A stretch of DNA of 64,000 nt from Pseudomonas kairouanensis (GCF_004682055.1 NZ_QUZU01000022.1:32914-96913), one strand, 5' to 3'. Numbered from the stretch's first letter, positions 16,921 through 25,767 are shown. Notes: generated from the letters alone by a model not told the origin. Made by a program: numbers and translations.

Positions 16921-18090
16921 ATGACCCAACCGTCTCTACGCTCCGTGGAAGTCGCCAACTTCGAAGCCCTGCTCGAACGCCTGACCACCGAGCTGGCCAG
17001 CACCGCCCACCACTTCGATGAAAGCGGTGCCTTCCCCCATGCCAACTTCAAGTTGCTGCACGATCACGGCCTGGTCGCCCTCACCGTGCCAAAATCCCTG
17101 GGCGGCGGCGGTGCCAGCCTGCCACAGGCACGCAAGGCCATCAGTGCGATTGCCAAGGGTGAACCCTCCACCGCGCTGATCCTGGTGATGCAGTACCTGC
17201 AGCACACACGCCTGCAAGACAGTAAGACCTGGCCCGCGCACCTGCGCACCCAAGTGGCCGAAGACGCGGTGCGCAACGGCGCATTGATCAACGCCCTGCG
17301 CGTCGAACCCGACCTCGGCACCCCGGCCCGTGGCGGCCTGCCGGCGACCATCGCCGTGCGCACCGCCGAGGGTTGGCGCATCAGCGGGCGCAAGATCTAC
17401 TCCACCGGCAGCCATGGCCTGACCTGGTTCAGCGTCTGGGGCCGCAGCGATGACGCCGACCCACTGGTGGGCGCCTGGCTCGTGCCCAAAGACAGCCCCG
17501 GCGTGAGCATCATCGACACCTGGGATCACCTGGGCATGCGTGCCACCTGCAGCCATGAAGTGGTGCTCGACAACGTGCTGGTACCGTTGGACCACGCCGT
17601 CAGCGTCAGCCCCTGGAGCGCACCGTCGCCGGAATTGGATGGCGAAGGCTTCCTGTGGATGTCGGTGTTGCTGTCGTCGGTGTACGACGCCGTGGCCCAC
17701 GCCGCCCGGGATTGGCTGGTGAACTGGCTGGAAGAACGCGCGCCGTCCAACCTCGGTGCGTCACTGTCCACCTTGCCGCGCTTTCAGGAAACCGTCGGCC
17801 ATATCGATACCCTGTTGTTTGCCAACCGCAGCCTGCTGGACGCCGCCGCCGAGGGCCACACCCCCGCGGCCAATGCCGCGCAGTTGAAGTACCTGGTGAC
17901 CAACAACGCCATCCGCGCGGTGGAATTGGCCATCGAAGCCTCGGGCAACCCCGGTCTGTCACGCCTTAACCCGCTGCAACGGCATTACCGCGACGTGCTG
18001 TGCAGCCGCGTGCATACCCCGCAGAACGACGCCGTGCTGCAAGGCGTCGGCAAGGCCGTCTTCGCCCAACGTCAAAAGGAACGCACATGA
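16921..18090 (+). CDS. Acyl-CoA dehydrogenase-fold flavoprotein, SfnB/DszC-like
   Basis: 389 residues with the three-part acyl-CoA dehydrogenase fold. An N-terminal helical domain is followed by a beta domain with GWRISGRKIYSTGSHG near residue 142 and a C-terminal four-helix domain. Where true acyl-CoA dehydrogenases have a catalytic Glu near the C-terminus, this protein reads RVHTPQNDAVL with no Glu. That fits the FMNH2-using monooxygenase branch (SfnB, DszC) common in sulfur-starvation clusters. 3-Sulfinopropionyl-CoA desulfinase also lacks this Glu, but no CoA-ligase is nearby. The start is close to the end of a REPIN, and the stop overlaps the next gene (ATGA). Confidence 0.82.
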   Translation: MTQPSLRSVEVANFEALLERLTTELASTAHHFDESGAFPHANFKLLHDHGLVALTVPKSLGGGGASLPQARKAISAIAKGEPSTALILVMQYLQHTRLQDSKTWPAHLRTQVAEDAVRNGALINALRVEPDLGTPARGGLPATIAVRTAEGWRISGRKIYSTGSHGLTWFSVWGRSDDADPLVGAWLVPKDSPGVSIIDTWDHLGMRATCSHEVVLDNVLVPLDHAVSVSPWSAPSPELDGEGFLWMSVLLSSVYDAVAHAARDWLVNWLEERAPSNLGASLSTLPRFQETVGHIDTLLFANRSLLDAAAEGHTPAANAAQLKYLVTNNAIRAVELAIEASGNPGLSRLNPLQRHYRDVLCSRVHTPQNDAVLQGVGKAVFAQRQKERT

Positions 18091-19031
18091 GTCAGGTGAT
18101 TATTGCCAGCCAGCTGGACGAAGATTTCAACGACGTGATCCGTGAACGCCTCAAGGCCATCCACCCCGATGCCCAAGTGATCGGCGTGCCCGCCGGGGTG
18201 CCGAGCGACCTGCCGCCCCAGGTCAATATCCTGCTGGCGCGCCCAATCAATGTGCGCGGCTACACCGCGCCGGACACCCCGCCACCGGGCTGGCCGTACG
18301 GTGCGCAATGGGTGCACCTGGTGTCCTCGGGCATCGACTTCTACCCATCGTGGCTGTTCAACGGCCCGCCGGTAACCACCTCCCGTGGCAGCGCCGCCAA
18401 CAACCTGGCCGAGTTCGCCTTGGCCGCGATCTTCGCCGCGTCCAAGCACTTGCCGGATATCTGGGTGAAGGATGCCCAGTGGACCTTCACCCCGCTGCGC
18501 CCGCTCAAGGGCACCACCCTGGGCATCCTGGGCTTTGGGGCGATTGGCGAGAGCCTGGCGCAAAAGGCCCTGGCCCTGGGGATCAACGTCGTGGCGCTGC
18601 GCCAGAGCCAGGCACCGTTCAGCGAAGGCGTGCAAGCAGCCAAGGATATCCACGACCTGTTCGCCCGCGCCGACCACCTGGTGGTGGCTGCGCCGCTGAC
18701 CGAGGCCACGCGCAACCTCATCAATCGGGATGTGCTGGGCAGTGCCAAGCCGGGGCTGCACCTGATCAACATCGCGCGCGGTGGGTTGCTGGACCAGGAG
18801 GCGCTGTTGGAGGCCCTGGATAACGGGCAAGTCGGGCTGGCTTCGTTGGATGTGACCGAGCCTGAGCCGCTGCCGGATGGTCATCCGTTGTATACGCACC
18901 CACGGGTGAGGTTGTCGCCGCATACGTCGGCGATATCGACCAATAGCAAACATGAGATTGCGCAGACGTTTTTGGCGAATTTGGAGCGATATGTCGGCGG
19001 TCAGGCGCTGGCGAACCTGGCGAATGCATAA
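18087..19031 (+). CDS. NAD(P)-dependent D-2-hydroxyacid dehydrogenase family protein
   Basis: 314 residues of the D-isomer-specific 2-hydroxyacid dehydrogenase family, which interconvert 2-hydroxyacids and 2-oxoacids. The Rossmann loop is GILGFGAIGESLA near residue 147. The catalytic Arg is in NIARGGLLD near 230, the Glu in PEPLPDGHP near 260, and the His in SPHTSA near 278. The start at 18087 is set by the ATGA overlap with the preceding flavoprotein; an upstream start would run deep into that gene. Being last in the sulfur island, it probably reduces or oxidises the carbon fragment released by desulfurisation, for example a 2-oxoacid. This is inference. Confidence 0.9.
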   Translation: MSQVIIASQLDEDFNDVIRERLKAIHPDAQVIGVPAGVPSDLPPQVNILLARPINVRGYTAPDTPPPGWPYGAQWVHLVSSGIDFYPSWLFNGPPVTTSRGSAANNLAEFALAAIFAASKHLPDIWVKDAQWTFTPLRPLKGTTLGILGFGAIGESLAQKALALGINVVALRQSQAPFSEGVQAAKDIHDLFARADHLVVAAPLTEATRNLINRDVLGSAKPGLHLINIARGGLLDQEALLEALDNGQVGLASLDVTEPEPLPDGHPLYTHPRVRLSPHTSAISTNSKHEIAQTFLANLERYVGGQALANLANA

Positions 19032-19050
19032 CGTCGTATGAAGATCCAAA

Positions 19051-19140
19051 TGTGGGAGCGGGCTTGCTCGCGAATGCTGAGTGTCAGTCAATACATCTGT
19101 GACTGATACGCCGTATTCGCGAGCAAGCCCGCTCCCACAT
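19051..19140. repeat. REPIN-like inverted pair (GAGCGGGCTTGCTCGCGAAT type)
   Basis: Arms TGTGGGAGCGGGCTTGCTCG and its complement, 90 bp overall. It lies between the converging dehydrogenase and tonB genes, where it may act as a two-way terminator and marks the border of the sulfur island. Confidence 0.88.
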
Positions 19141-19166
19141 TTGGTTTTTGTGTGGGTCGGAAAATC

Positions 19167-19943
19167 TCATTTGATGCGGTAGTGGAAGGTGTTGCGCACG
19201 GCCGGGACGGGTACGGGTTTGCCGTCCACGATCCTCGGCTGATAGCGGAAGGTGTTCGCCGCTGCCAATGACGGGCGCATGAACAATGGGTGACAGCCGT
19301 CCAGCACCCTGGGGTTCTCCACGCGGCCCTGGGTGTTGACGGTGTACTCCACTGAGCAGTCGCCTTCGATGTTCTTGTCCAACGCACGTTCGGGGTAGTC
19401 CGGCGCCTCCTTGCTCAAGGGTTGGTATTGGCGGCTGTCGAAAGCCGGTGCGGGCGCCGGGGCAGCTGGGCGTTGACGCTCGGCTGCCAGACGTTCCTGG
19501 TTCAAACGCTGTTGTTCCAGTTCGCGATTGCGCTGTTCAGTGGCCATGCGTTGTTGTTGCTGTTGCTGCTGCTCGACTTTCTTTTCCTCGACCCGCTTGC
19601 GTGCGAGCGCGGCCTTCTCAAGTTTTTGCGCCTGGACCTGTGGGTCGACCACCGGTTTGGGCGGTACCGGCACTGCCACCGGTTCCGGCAGCGGTGCTGC
19701 CACGGCCACCGGTTGCGCGTCTGGTACAGGAGCAGGCGCCGGGGGCATGACCACCAACTGGGTATGCATCACCCGTGGCGCCTGCACCAGCGGTTTTTCC
19801 GTGGACCAGCCCACCACCAGCGCGGCCAGTACGCCAACGTGCAGCGCCACTGCAAGGCTGGCTGCCACGCTGTTGCGCCAGAACCCAGCGCTGTCGCGTG
19901 GTGCCATGGTCAATATTGGGCTGTGCATGATCATCGCCGTCAT
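19167..19943 (-). CDS. tonB: TonB energy transducer of the phytase operon
   Basis: 258 residues: one N-terminal membrane helix (near residues 25-45), a Pro/Val/Ala-rich periplasm-spanning stretch, a Gln/Glu/Arg-rich coiled region with a run of seven Gln, and a C-terminal TonB domain (YPERALDKNIEGDCSVEYTV near 188). TonB couples the proton gradient to an outer-membrane receptor. It overlaps exbD by 4 bases and is the last gene of the receptor-phytase-exbB-exbD-tonB group, so it is probably dedicated to that receptor. The poly-Gln codons form a trinucleotide tract around 19550-19575 that could vary in length. An extra cysteine pair in the C-terminal domain is visible. Confidence 0.92.
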   Translation of the reverse strand: MTAMIMHSPILTMAPRDSAGFWRNSVAASLAVALHVGVLAALVVGWSTEKPLVQAPRVMHTQLVVMPPAPAPVPDAQPVAVAAPLPEPVAVPVPPKPVVDPQVQAQKLEKAALARKRVEEKKVEQQQQQQQRMATEQRNRELEQQRLNQERLAAERQRPAAPAPAPAFDSRQYQPLSKEAPDYPERALDKNIEGDCSVEYTVNTQGRVENPRVLDGCHPLFMRPSLAAANTFRYQPRIVDGKPVPVPAVRNTFHYRIK

Positions 19944-20386
19944 TGCGGGGCCTCGGTCACCAGCCCCAGGTTGCTCACACCGCCTTTGTGCAACACCGCC
20001 ATCGCCGCCACCACCCGGCCGTAGCCGGCGTTGTCGTCGGCGCGGATGTACACCTGGGTGTCACTGCGCGCCGCCACCACCTGCATGACCTTGGCACCCA
20101 TTTCATCCAGGCTCACGGCGCTGTCGGTCTGGTGTTGGGTGTCGAGTTCGCCGCCCAGGTTCCAGTAGTAGCCGCCATCGGCTTTTACCGACAGCGTGAG
20201 GATTTGCTGGCGGGTGTCGGTGGCCAGCGCCTCGGCGGCAACCTTGGGCAGTTCGATCTTGACGCCCTGGGTCAGCATGGGCGCGGTGACCATGAAGATC
20301 ACCAGCAGCACCAGCATCACGTCGATATAGGGCACCACGTTCATTTCGGCCTTGGGCCCGTGCTTGCGTTGCGGCCTGGTCAGCAT
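19940..20386 (-). CDS. exbD: ExbD/TolR-family proton-channel subunit
   Basis: 148 residues, one N-terminal membrane helix carrying the essential Asp (VVPYIDVMLVLLVIFMVTAP, residues 17-36), then a periplasmic domain. With ExbB it forms the proton-driven motor that powers TonB. The gene is 14 bases after exbB and overlaps tonB by 4 bases. TolR cannot be told apart by sequence alone, but linkage to tonB and a TonB receptor makes ExbD the right call. Confidence 0.92.
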   Translation of the reverse strand: MLTRPQRKHGPKAEMNVVPYIDVMLVLLVIFMVTAPMLTQGVKIELPKVAAEALATDTRQQILTLSVKADGGYYWNLGGELDTQHQTDSAVSLDEMGAKVMQVVAARSDTQVYIRADDNAGYGRVVAAMAVLHKGGVSNLGLVTEAPQ

Positions 20387-20400
20387 GGTCTTGCTCCTGT

Positions 20401-21093
20401 TCAGGCGGCCACGGCCAGGTTGATCGACGTGCCGCGCAGGGTGCGATGCAGGCGCACTTGCAGCTCATTGCCGAAGGCGTAATAGCGGGTGAGCAAGGTC
20501 TGGCCACGCGCCGCAAAGCGGTTGTAGGCGATCACCGCCGGGATGGCCGCAAACAAACCGATGGCCGTGGCGATCAAGGCTTCGGCGATACCCGGTGCCA
20601 CCGTGGACAGCGTGGCCTGCTGCACCTGGGACAAGCCGATAAAGGAATTCATGATGCCCCACACCGTGCCGAACAGGCCGATGTAGGGGCTGACCGAACC
20701 CACGGTGGCGAGAAATTGCAGGCCCTTTTCCAGTTCGATTTCCTGCTCGGTGATCGCCACCTGCAAGGCGCGTTCGACGCCTTCGAGCACCGCCGGGTCA
20801 TGGCTGTACAGGTGCTGGTATTCCTGCACGCCGGCGATAAAGATCGGCGCAATACCGCCCTCGCCCGCCTGCACGGTGTCGCGGTACAGCGGCTGCAAGT
20901 CGGGCGCGGCACGAAAGCGCTGCACAAAACCGCTCATTTGCCGTTCCAGGCGGCGCAGCACGCTGGCGCGCTGGATGATCAGGTACCAACTGACCACGGA
21001 GGCCAACAGCAAGGTGAGCATCACCGCCTTGACCAACAGGCTGGCGTCGGTGATCAGGCCCCAGATCGTCATATGTTCGATTGTCGCGTGCAT
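20401..21093 (-). CDS. exbB: ExbB/TolQ-family proton-channel subunit
   Basis: 230 residues with three membrane helices: near 15-40, and two later segments around VGSVSPYIGLFGTVWGIMN and IAEALIATAIGLFAAIPAVI, which hold the family's conserved core. It stabilises ExbD and TonB in the inner membrane. AGGAG seven bases before the ATG supports the start at 21093. It begins 48 bases after the phytase stop, so it is part of the phytase operon. The gap holds a Pho-box-like repeat (21122-21139), but that is too close to the start to be a convincing separate promoter. Confidence 0.92.
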   Translation of the reverse strand: MHATIEHMTIWGLITDASLLVKAVMLTLLLASVVSWYLIIQRASVLRRLERQMSGFVQRFRAAPDLQPLYRDTVQAGEGGIAPIFIAGVQEYQHLYSHDPAVLEGVERALQVAITEQEIELEKGLQFLATVGSVSPYIGLFGTVWGIMNSFIGLSQVQQATLSTVAPGIAEALIATAIGLFAAIPAVIAYNRFAARGQTLLTRYYAFGNELQVRLHRTLRGTSINLAVAA

Positions 21094-21140
21094 GGTAGAG
21101 CTCCTATTCGATTAAAAAGTCATGACCGGGTGATGACGGT

Positions 21141-23003
21141 TCACGGCAATTTCAATGTGCGGGTGACATCCGCCCACGGCACGAACTTGAAGTTCTGCGC
21201 CTGCTCGGGCATGCGCTTGCGCCCGTCCTGCACCACCAGCATGCCCTGGCTCCAGGGGCCGCCAAGGTTGATGGCGGTGACTTCGAGACCATCGGTTTCC
21301 GAGGAACCGTCGATACCGGCAGCGGCGTTGAGGCCCACACGGAATGCGCCATGGATGGCAAACGGTGGCTCGGCGTCCACCACCAGGTAGCTGTCGTTGC
21401 CTTGGCTGGAGATCACCAAGTAGTCGCGCTTGTCGCTCTGGTACAACGCCAGGCCTTCCACATCGGCGTGCAATTGCGGCCCGACCTTGATCACGCTGGT
21501 GAGCTTGGCCGGCTGGTCGGCACGGGCATCCACCGCCCACACGCCGACGTCTTCCTCGCCGATAAACAGGCGCTGGCGCTGGTCATCAGCCACGCAGCCT
21601 TCGGGCTGGCTGTCGACCTTGAACTGGCGCACCAACTCACCCTGCACGCGGCCATCCGGCGCACTCAGGCGGTATTGCAGGAAGGTGCCGTCCTTGTCGT
21701 TGGCGATGGCATAGATCTCACCGCTGGCGGGCTGGAACAGACAAATGCCGTAGATTGCCTTGAGGGGCGTGGGCACTTCACCGGCTTCGCGCAGTTCGCC
21801 GGTTTTACGGTCGATACTGAACAGGCTCAGGCTGTTGTGATCACGGTTACTGGCCACGGCCAGGTCGACCGTGTGCGCACCGAACTTGAAGTTGGGGCGT
21901 ACATCGACGTTGTTCAGGCGGCCCACGGCCAGCTCTTGCAATAGCTTGCCGTCGAGGTCGTAGGCCAGCAGGCCCTGCTTTTTGTTGGTGCCCAGCACGC
22001 GGCTTTTGGACGGTTGCTCGGGGTGAATCCAGATCGCCGGGTCATCGGCGGCATCGCCCTGGCGGCCCACCGGGTCGGTTTGGCGCACGGCAGTGACTTC
22101 AGGCAGTACAGGTTCGCCCGCTACCGGCTTAGCCTTCCAGTTGAGTGTGCCCTGATAAAGCTTGCCGCTGTCGTCATCGCGCACCAGCAAGGTCTGGCCG
22201 TTGAGGGTTAGTTGCTCGGGTTCCTTAAGGCCCGGCAAGGTCAGCCTGGGTTGCTCGACCCAACGCTCGCCGCTTTGCTGGAACAGATGCAGTTGAGCGG
22301 TCTTTGGATCAAGGGCAATGACCCCGCCCGGTACCAACGCGATGGCGCCGGCTTCACGTTTGGGGTTATCGAACAGCGCCACCGGCGTGCGTTTCACATC
22401 GGCTTCCGGGTGCGCCGGGTAGGCCCACCAACCGACATTGGTCTCGTTCACTACCAGGCGACGGGCGCCGTCATCCACCTGGCAGAACTCGGCCGAGGGC
22501 GGCAGCGGCAAACCGCGCACACGCTGGGCTTCGCTCAACAAGGTCGCACCATTGCCCACCAGCCATTGCTCGCCCTTGCCCTCTTCGCCCACCAGGAATA
22601 CGAACAGGTTGGCGGCCGAGTCGCGGTACAGGCACAGGCCGTTCACTGCATAGTCGCGGGTGGGCAGGTAGAGCGGTTTGCCGAAAGTTTTAGCGGAGGC
22701 GTCAAGGCTGATCAGCAGGGCCTGCTGGCGATCGTTATCGAGGCTGGCCACCAGTGTCTGGCTGCCGGCGGCGCGGGTGTCGAGGCTGGTGAAGTTGCCG
22801 TTGAAACGGGCCAGTTCGGTGCCTTTGGCGTCCACCAGTTGCAGGCCGTCGCGGGGGCTGGCGGTGAGGCGTTGGGTGGTGTTTACGAAGGCCATGGCTT
22901 CGGCGTTGAGGTTGGGTGCCCAAGGGCTTAGTGCCAGGTCGGCGGCATTGGCATGACCACAGGTTGCCAGTGCGATCAGCAGGTACAGCTTGGAAATTCT
23001 CAT
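21141..23003 (-). CDS. Beta-propeller phytase, exported, with degenerate N-terminal propeller
   Basis: 620 residues with a Sec signal peptide ending near CGHANA. The C-terminal half (about 310-620) is a full beta-propeller phytase domain: DDPAIWIHP near 320, NNVDVRPNF near 363, YGICLFQ near 412, QPEGCVADD near 460, and VEGLALY near 505. It removes phosphate from calcium-phytate. The N-terminal half looks like a second, incomplete propeller without the DDPAIW motif. Tandem phytases with a weak N-terminal domain are known to act better on partly dephosphorylated inositol. The gene lies between a TonB receptor and exbBD-tonB, and the operon carries a Pho box, fitting phosphate scavenging from phytate. 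Confidence 0.93.
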   Translation of the reverse strand: MRISKLYLLIALATCGHANAADLALSPWAPNLNAEAMAFVNTTQRLTASPRDGLQLVDAKGTELARFNGNFTSLDTRAAGSQTLVASLDNDRQQALLISLDASAKTFGKPLYLPTRDYAVNGLCLYRDSAANLFVFLVGEEGKGEQWLVGNGATLLSEAQRVRGLPLPPSAEFCQVDDGARRLVVNETNVGWWAYPAHPEADVKRTPVALFDNPKREAGAIALVPGGVIALDPKTAQLHLFQQSGERWVEQPRLTLPGLKEPEQLTLNGQTLLVRDDDSGKLYQGTLNWKAKPVAGEPVLPEVTAVRQTDPVGRQGDAADDPAIWIHPEQPSKSRVLGTNKKQGLLAYDLDGKLLQELAVGRLNNVDVRPNFKFGAHTVDLAVASNRDHNSLSLFSIDRKTGELREAGEVPTPLKAIYGICLFQPASGEIYAIANDKDGTFLQYRLSAPDGRVQGELVRQFKVDSQPEGCVADDQRQRLFIGEEDVGVWAVDARADQPAKLTSVIKVGPQLHADVEGLALYQSDKRDYLVISSQGNDSYLVVDAEPPFAIHGAFRVGLNAAAGIDGSSETDGLEVTAINLGGPWSQGMLVVQDGRKRMPEQAQNFKFVPWADVTRTLKLP

Positions 23004-23039
23004 GAACTAACAAATCCTTCGAAAACAATAGAGATCTAC

Positions 23040-23144
23040 TGTGGGAGGGGCGGTGCGACGATTCGACTTGCTCCCGATGGCGGTGGCTCAGTTGGCACAT
23101 GTGCTGAATGACACACTGCTATCGGGAGCAGGCCCCCTCCCACA
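23040..23144. repeat. REPIN-like inverted pair, variant left arm
   Basis: Right arm ATCGGGAGCAGGCCCCCTCC and a left arm interrupted by CGGTGCGACGATTCGA. It lies between the receptor and phytase genes of one operon, so it may tune their relative expression by stabilising or trimming the mRNA. Confidence 0.8.
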
Positions 23145-23162
23145 TTTGAAATGCTGTGTGGG

Positions 23163-25676
23163 TTAGAAATGGGTAAAGGTCAGGCCCAGCTTGTAGGTGG
23201 GGCCGTACTCTTCGTACTGGCCGTTGTAGCTGCGATGGCCGGTGTAGACGAAGTACGACTCATCGGTAAGGTTCTGCGCCTCGAAGCTCACTTGCAGGTT
23301 CTTGGTCAGCGAGTAACGCGCGCTGAAATCCACGAAGGTCTGGGCATCGACGTGCAGGTCGTGGGCCTTGTCATTGATCGACGCCAGTTCGTACAGGTAG
23401 GCCGACTTGTAGTTGGCCGACAGGCGCAGGCTGAGCTTGTCGTCTTCCCAGCCGAGCATCAGGTTGCCCACGGTGTCCGACTGGTTGGGCAGGCTGATGT
23501 TGCGTTTGCGGTTAGTGCCGCTGGTGCTGTCGAAGCCTTCGATATCGGCGCTTGAGCGGCTGAAGGTGGTGTTGGCACCCACCAGCAAACCGTTCCATGG
23601 CGCGGGCAGCCAATCGAATTTCTGTGAGTAGGCCAGTTCCAGGCCATAGAGCTTGGCGCTGTCGCCGTTGGCGTAGGTGTGGGCCTCGGCGAAGTTGGTC
23701 CAGGCACCGGTGCCGGCCAGGTCAGTGTTGTAGACAAAATTCTTGATGTCTTTGTAAAACACGAACGCCGACACGGTACCGGCACGGCCCATGAAGTGCT
23801 CGATGCCCAGGTCCAGGTTGCTCGACTCCAGCGGCTTGAGGTCCGGGTTGCCGAAGGTGGCTTCGTCATCGTCAATCACAAAACCCGGCGCCAGTTGGCC
23901 GAAGGTCGGGCGCACCACGGACTTGGTCCAGGCCGCACGCACTTGGGTGTTCTTGTCGATCTGGTAACGCGCATGCAGGCCCGGCAGCCAGTGGTGGTAA
24001 CGACGCTTGGTGTCGGTGGCGGTGAACACACCGTCGGTGGCGCCGGTGCCTTTGGCTTCGAACTCGGTGCCTTCGTAGCGCAGGCCGGCAATGAATCGCC
24101 AGTCGTCGATATCGAGGGTGTTCATGAAGTAGCCGGCGTTGATGTCTTCGCGGATGGTGTAGTCGTTGACCCGCGATTCGGTCTCGTCATAGAAGTCGGC
24201 AGCGTTGAGGCTGCCGATCAACTGCTTGATGCTGCTGGGGCTGATGCCGGGGCCAAAGTTGCCCAGGCGATAGTCAACGCTGCCCTTCTGGAATTGGGTG
24301 AGGTTGAGCTGGTCGGCGCTGAAGCCCAGGGTGTCGAAGTCTTCATAGACCCAGGCTTCCAGGTCGTTGGTCTTGTGGCGGCGGCTGACCTTGCCGCCAA
24401 ATTTGAACTGCGAGGCGTAGCCGCTCAGGTCGTAGTCGCGGGCCAGGTCCAGGCGCAGGTTTTTCTCGGTGTCCTGGGTGTTTTGCTTTTCCCAATCGAC
24501 TTTATCGAGGGTGTAGTTGCTGGCATCAAAGAAGCCGGCGCCAATGATCGGGCGTGGCTTGTCCTTGTCGTAGAAGCCGCTGTTGGCAAAGTCGCCGCCG
24601 TCGAACGTGGCACTGGCGATATGCCCTGGGCTGTCTTCGCTGGACTGGCTGTAGCCGGCCTGGCCGCTCAGGGTCCACAGGCCGAGCATGCGCTCACCGC
24701 CGAATACGTAGGACTGGATCTCCTGGGTCTCTTCACGGTTTTTCAGCTTGCGCTTGGCTTCGGCATCCCCCAGTTCGCCAGCGACCAGCGGGTCGGCAAA
24801 CTCGATGCTGGTGGAGTTGCGGGTCTCGGTGTCTTTGTAGCGGCTGTAGAGGGTGCGCAGGTAGTAGCTGCTGAGGTCATCGGGCTTGTAGTCGAAGTTC
24901 AGGCCGCCGCCGGCGCGTTCGCGGCTGATGTCGTAGTCGCGCTGCTCGAATTCGTTGAGCTTGGCGCCGTCGGTGAAGTCCCAGGCACCGCCGGTTTCGA
25001 CGTTGTCCGAACCAAAATCACGCTTCTGCCAACTCAAGGCGGCGGCCACGCCGAAGTTGTCGATGCCGTCGCCCAGGCTGAAACGGTTGCTGGCAGCGCC
25101 CGAGAATTTCGGGCTGGTCTGGTGGGTGTTCTTGTCGTAGCTGGCTTCGGTGCTGCCGGTGTAGAACAAGCCCTTGTGGTCGAAGGCCGAGAGGCTTTGC
25201 ACATCCACGGTGCCGCCGAGGGAGTTGGCGTCCATGTCCGGGGTGAGGGTCTTGATCACCGACAACGACTGCACCAGTTCCGAGGGCAGCACATCGAGGG
25301 CCACGGCGCGGCGGCCGGCTTCCGGCGCGGGCACCAGGGTGCCGTTGATGGTCACGCTGTTGAGGTCCGGGCCCAGGCCCCGCACGCTGACGAAGCGCCC
25401 TTCGCCCTGGTCGCGCTCTACGCTGATGCCGGGCAGGCGCTGTACGGCTTCGGCGACGTTTTCATCCGGCAACTGGGCCACACCGTCGGCGTGTACCACG
25501 CTCTTGATGCTGTCGGAGGTGCGCTGTTCTTTGAGCGCCGAATCGATGGCAGCCGCCTGGCCAACCACTTCGACGTGCTCGGTGGTGGCCCCTTCGGCCG
25601 CCGCCAGCCGCTCGCTGGCAATCGCCAGGGCCAAGGCGGTAAGCGTAAAGCTGACGAGCCCGGTGCGCTTGTACAT
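23163..25676 (-). CDS. TonB-dependent receptor linked to phytase
   Basis: 837 residues: signal peptide ending near SERLAAA, plug domain (LPDENVAEAVQRLPGISVER near 73, FVSVRGLGPDLNSVTINGT near 100), and a long beta-barrel ending in FTHF with a terminal Phe. It belongs to the branch often labelled TonB-dependent receptor with GRRAVALDVLPSELV in the plug. Co-transcription with a phytase and with exbBD-tonB suggests it imports inositol phosphate, metal-phytate or a phytase product. That is a known genomic association but the ligand is inferred. It is the first gene of the operon, with a Pho box and a matching -10 about 60-90 bases upstream. Confidence 0.93.
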   Translation of the reverse strand: MYKRTGLVSFTLTALALAIASERLAAAEGATTEHVEVVGQAAAIDSALKEQRTSDSIKSVVHADGVAQLPDENVAEAVQRLPGISVERDQGEGRFVSVRGLGPDLNSVTINGTLVPAPEAGRRAVALDVLPSELVQSLSVIKTLTPDMDANSLGGTVDVQSLSAFDHKGLFYTGSTEASYDKNTHQTSPKFSGAASNRFSLGDGIDNFGVAAALSWQKRDFGSDNVETGGAWDFTDGAKLNEFEQRDYDISRERAGGGLNFDYKPDDLSSYYLRTLYSRYKDTETRNSTSIEFADPLVAGELGDAEAKRKLKNREETQEIQSYVFGGERMLGLWTLSGQAGYSQSSEDSPGHIASATFDGGDFANSGFYDKDKPRPIIGAGFFDASNYTLDKVDWEKQNTQDTEKNLRLDLARDYDLSGYASQFKFGGKVSRRHKTNDLEAWVYEDFDTLGFSADQLNLTQFQKGSVDYRLGNFGPGISPSSIKQLIGSLNAADFYDETESRVNDYTIREDINAGYFMNTLDIDDWRFIAGLRYEGTEFEAKGTGATDGVFTATDTKRRYHHWLPGLHARYQIDKNTQVRAAWTKSVVRPTFGQLAPGFVIDDDEATFGNPDLKPLESSNLDLGIEHFMGRAGTVSAFVFYKDIKNFVYNTDLAGTGAWTNFAEAHTYANGDSAKLYGLELAYSQKFDWLPAPWNGLLVGANTTFSRSSADIEGFDSTSGTNRKRNISLPNQSDTVGNLMLGWEDDKLSLRLSANYKSAYLYELASINDKAHDLHVDAQTFVDFSARYSLTKNLQVSFEAQNLTDESYFVYTGHRSYNGQYEEYGPTYKLGLTFTHF

Positions 25677-25733
25677 GAAATCCTCCCCAAGAATCCGTTG
25701 GCGCCAGGCAAAGGGCCCGGCAACTGGGAGGGC

Positions 25734-25767
25734 ACGCTAGGGGTGGGGGATGACGGTTCTGTGACAG
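25734..25767 (-). promoter_or_regulatory. Pho box with -10 hexamer for the receptor-phytase-tonB operon
   Basis: On the minus strand CTGTCACAGAACCGTCAT (25767-25750) fits two 7-bp PhoB half-sites CTGTCAT separated by 4 bp. Exactly 10 bp further is TAGCGT (25739-25734), a plausible -10, the spacing used by PhoB-activated promoters. Transcription would start about 50 bases before the receptor ATG. Confidence 0.7.

Noticed and set aside
21122..21139. Pho-box-like repeat CCGTCATCACCCGGTCAT (minus strand) between phytase and exbB
   Set aside because: The half-sites are plausible, but a promoter at the expected spacing would start transcription after the exbB ribosome site, so it is probably not a functional separate promoter.
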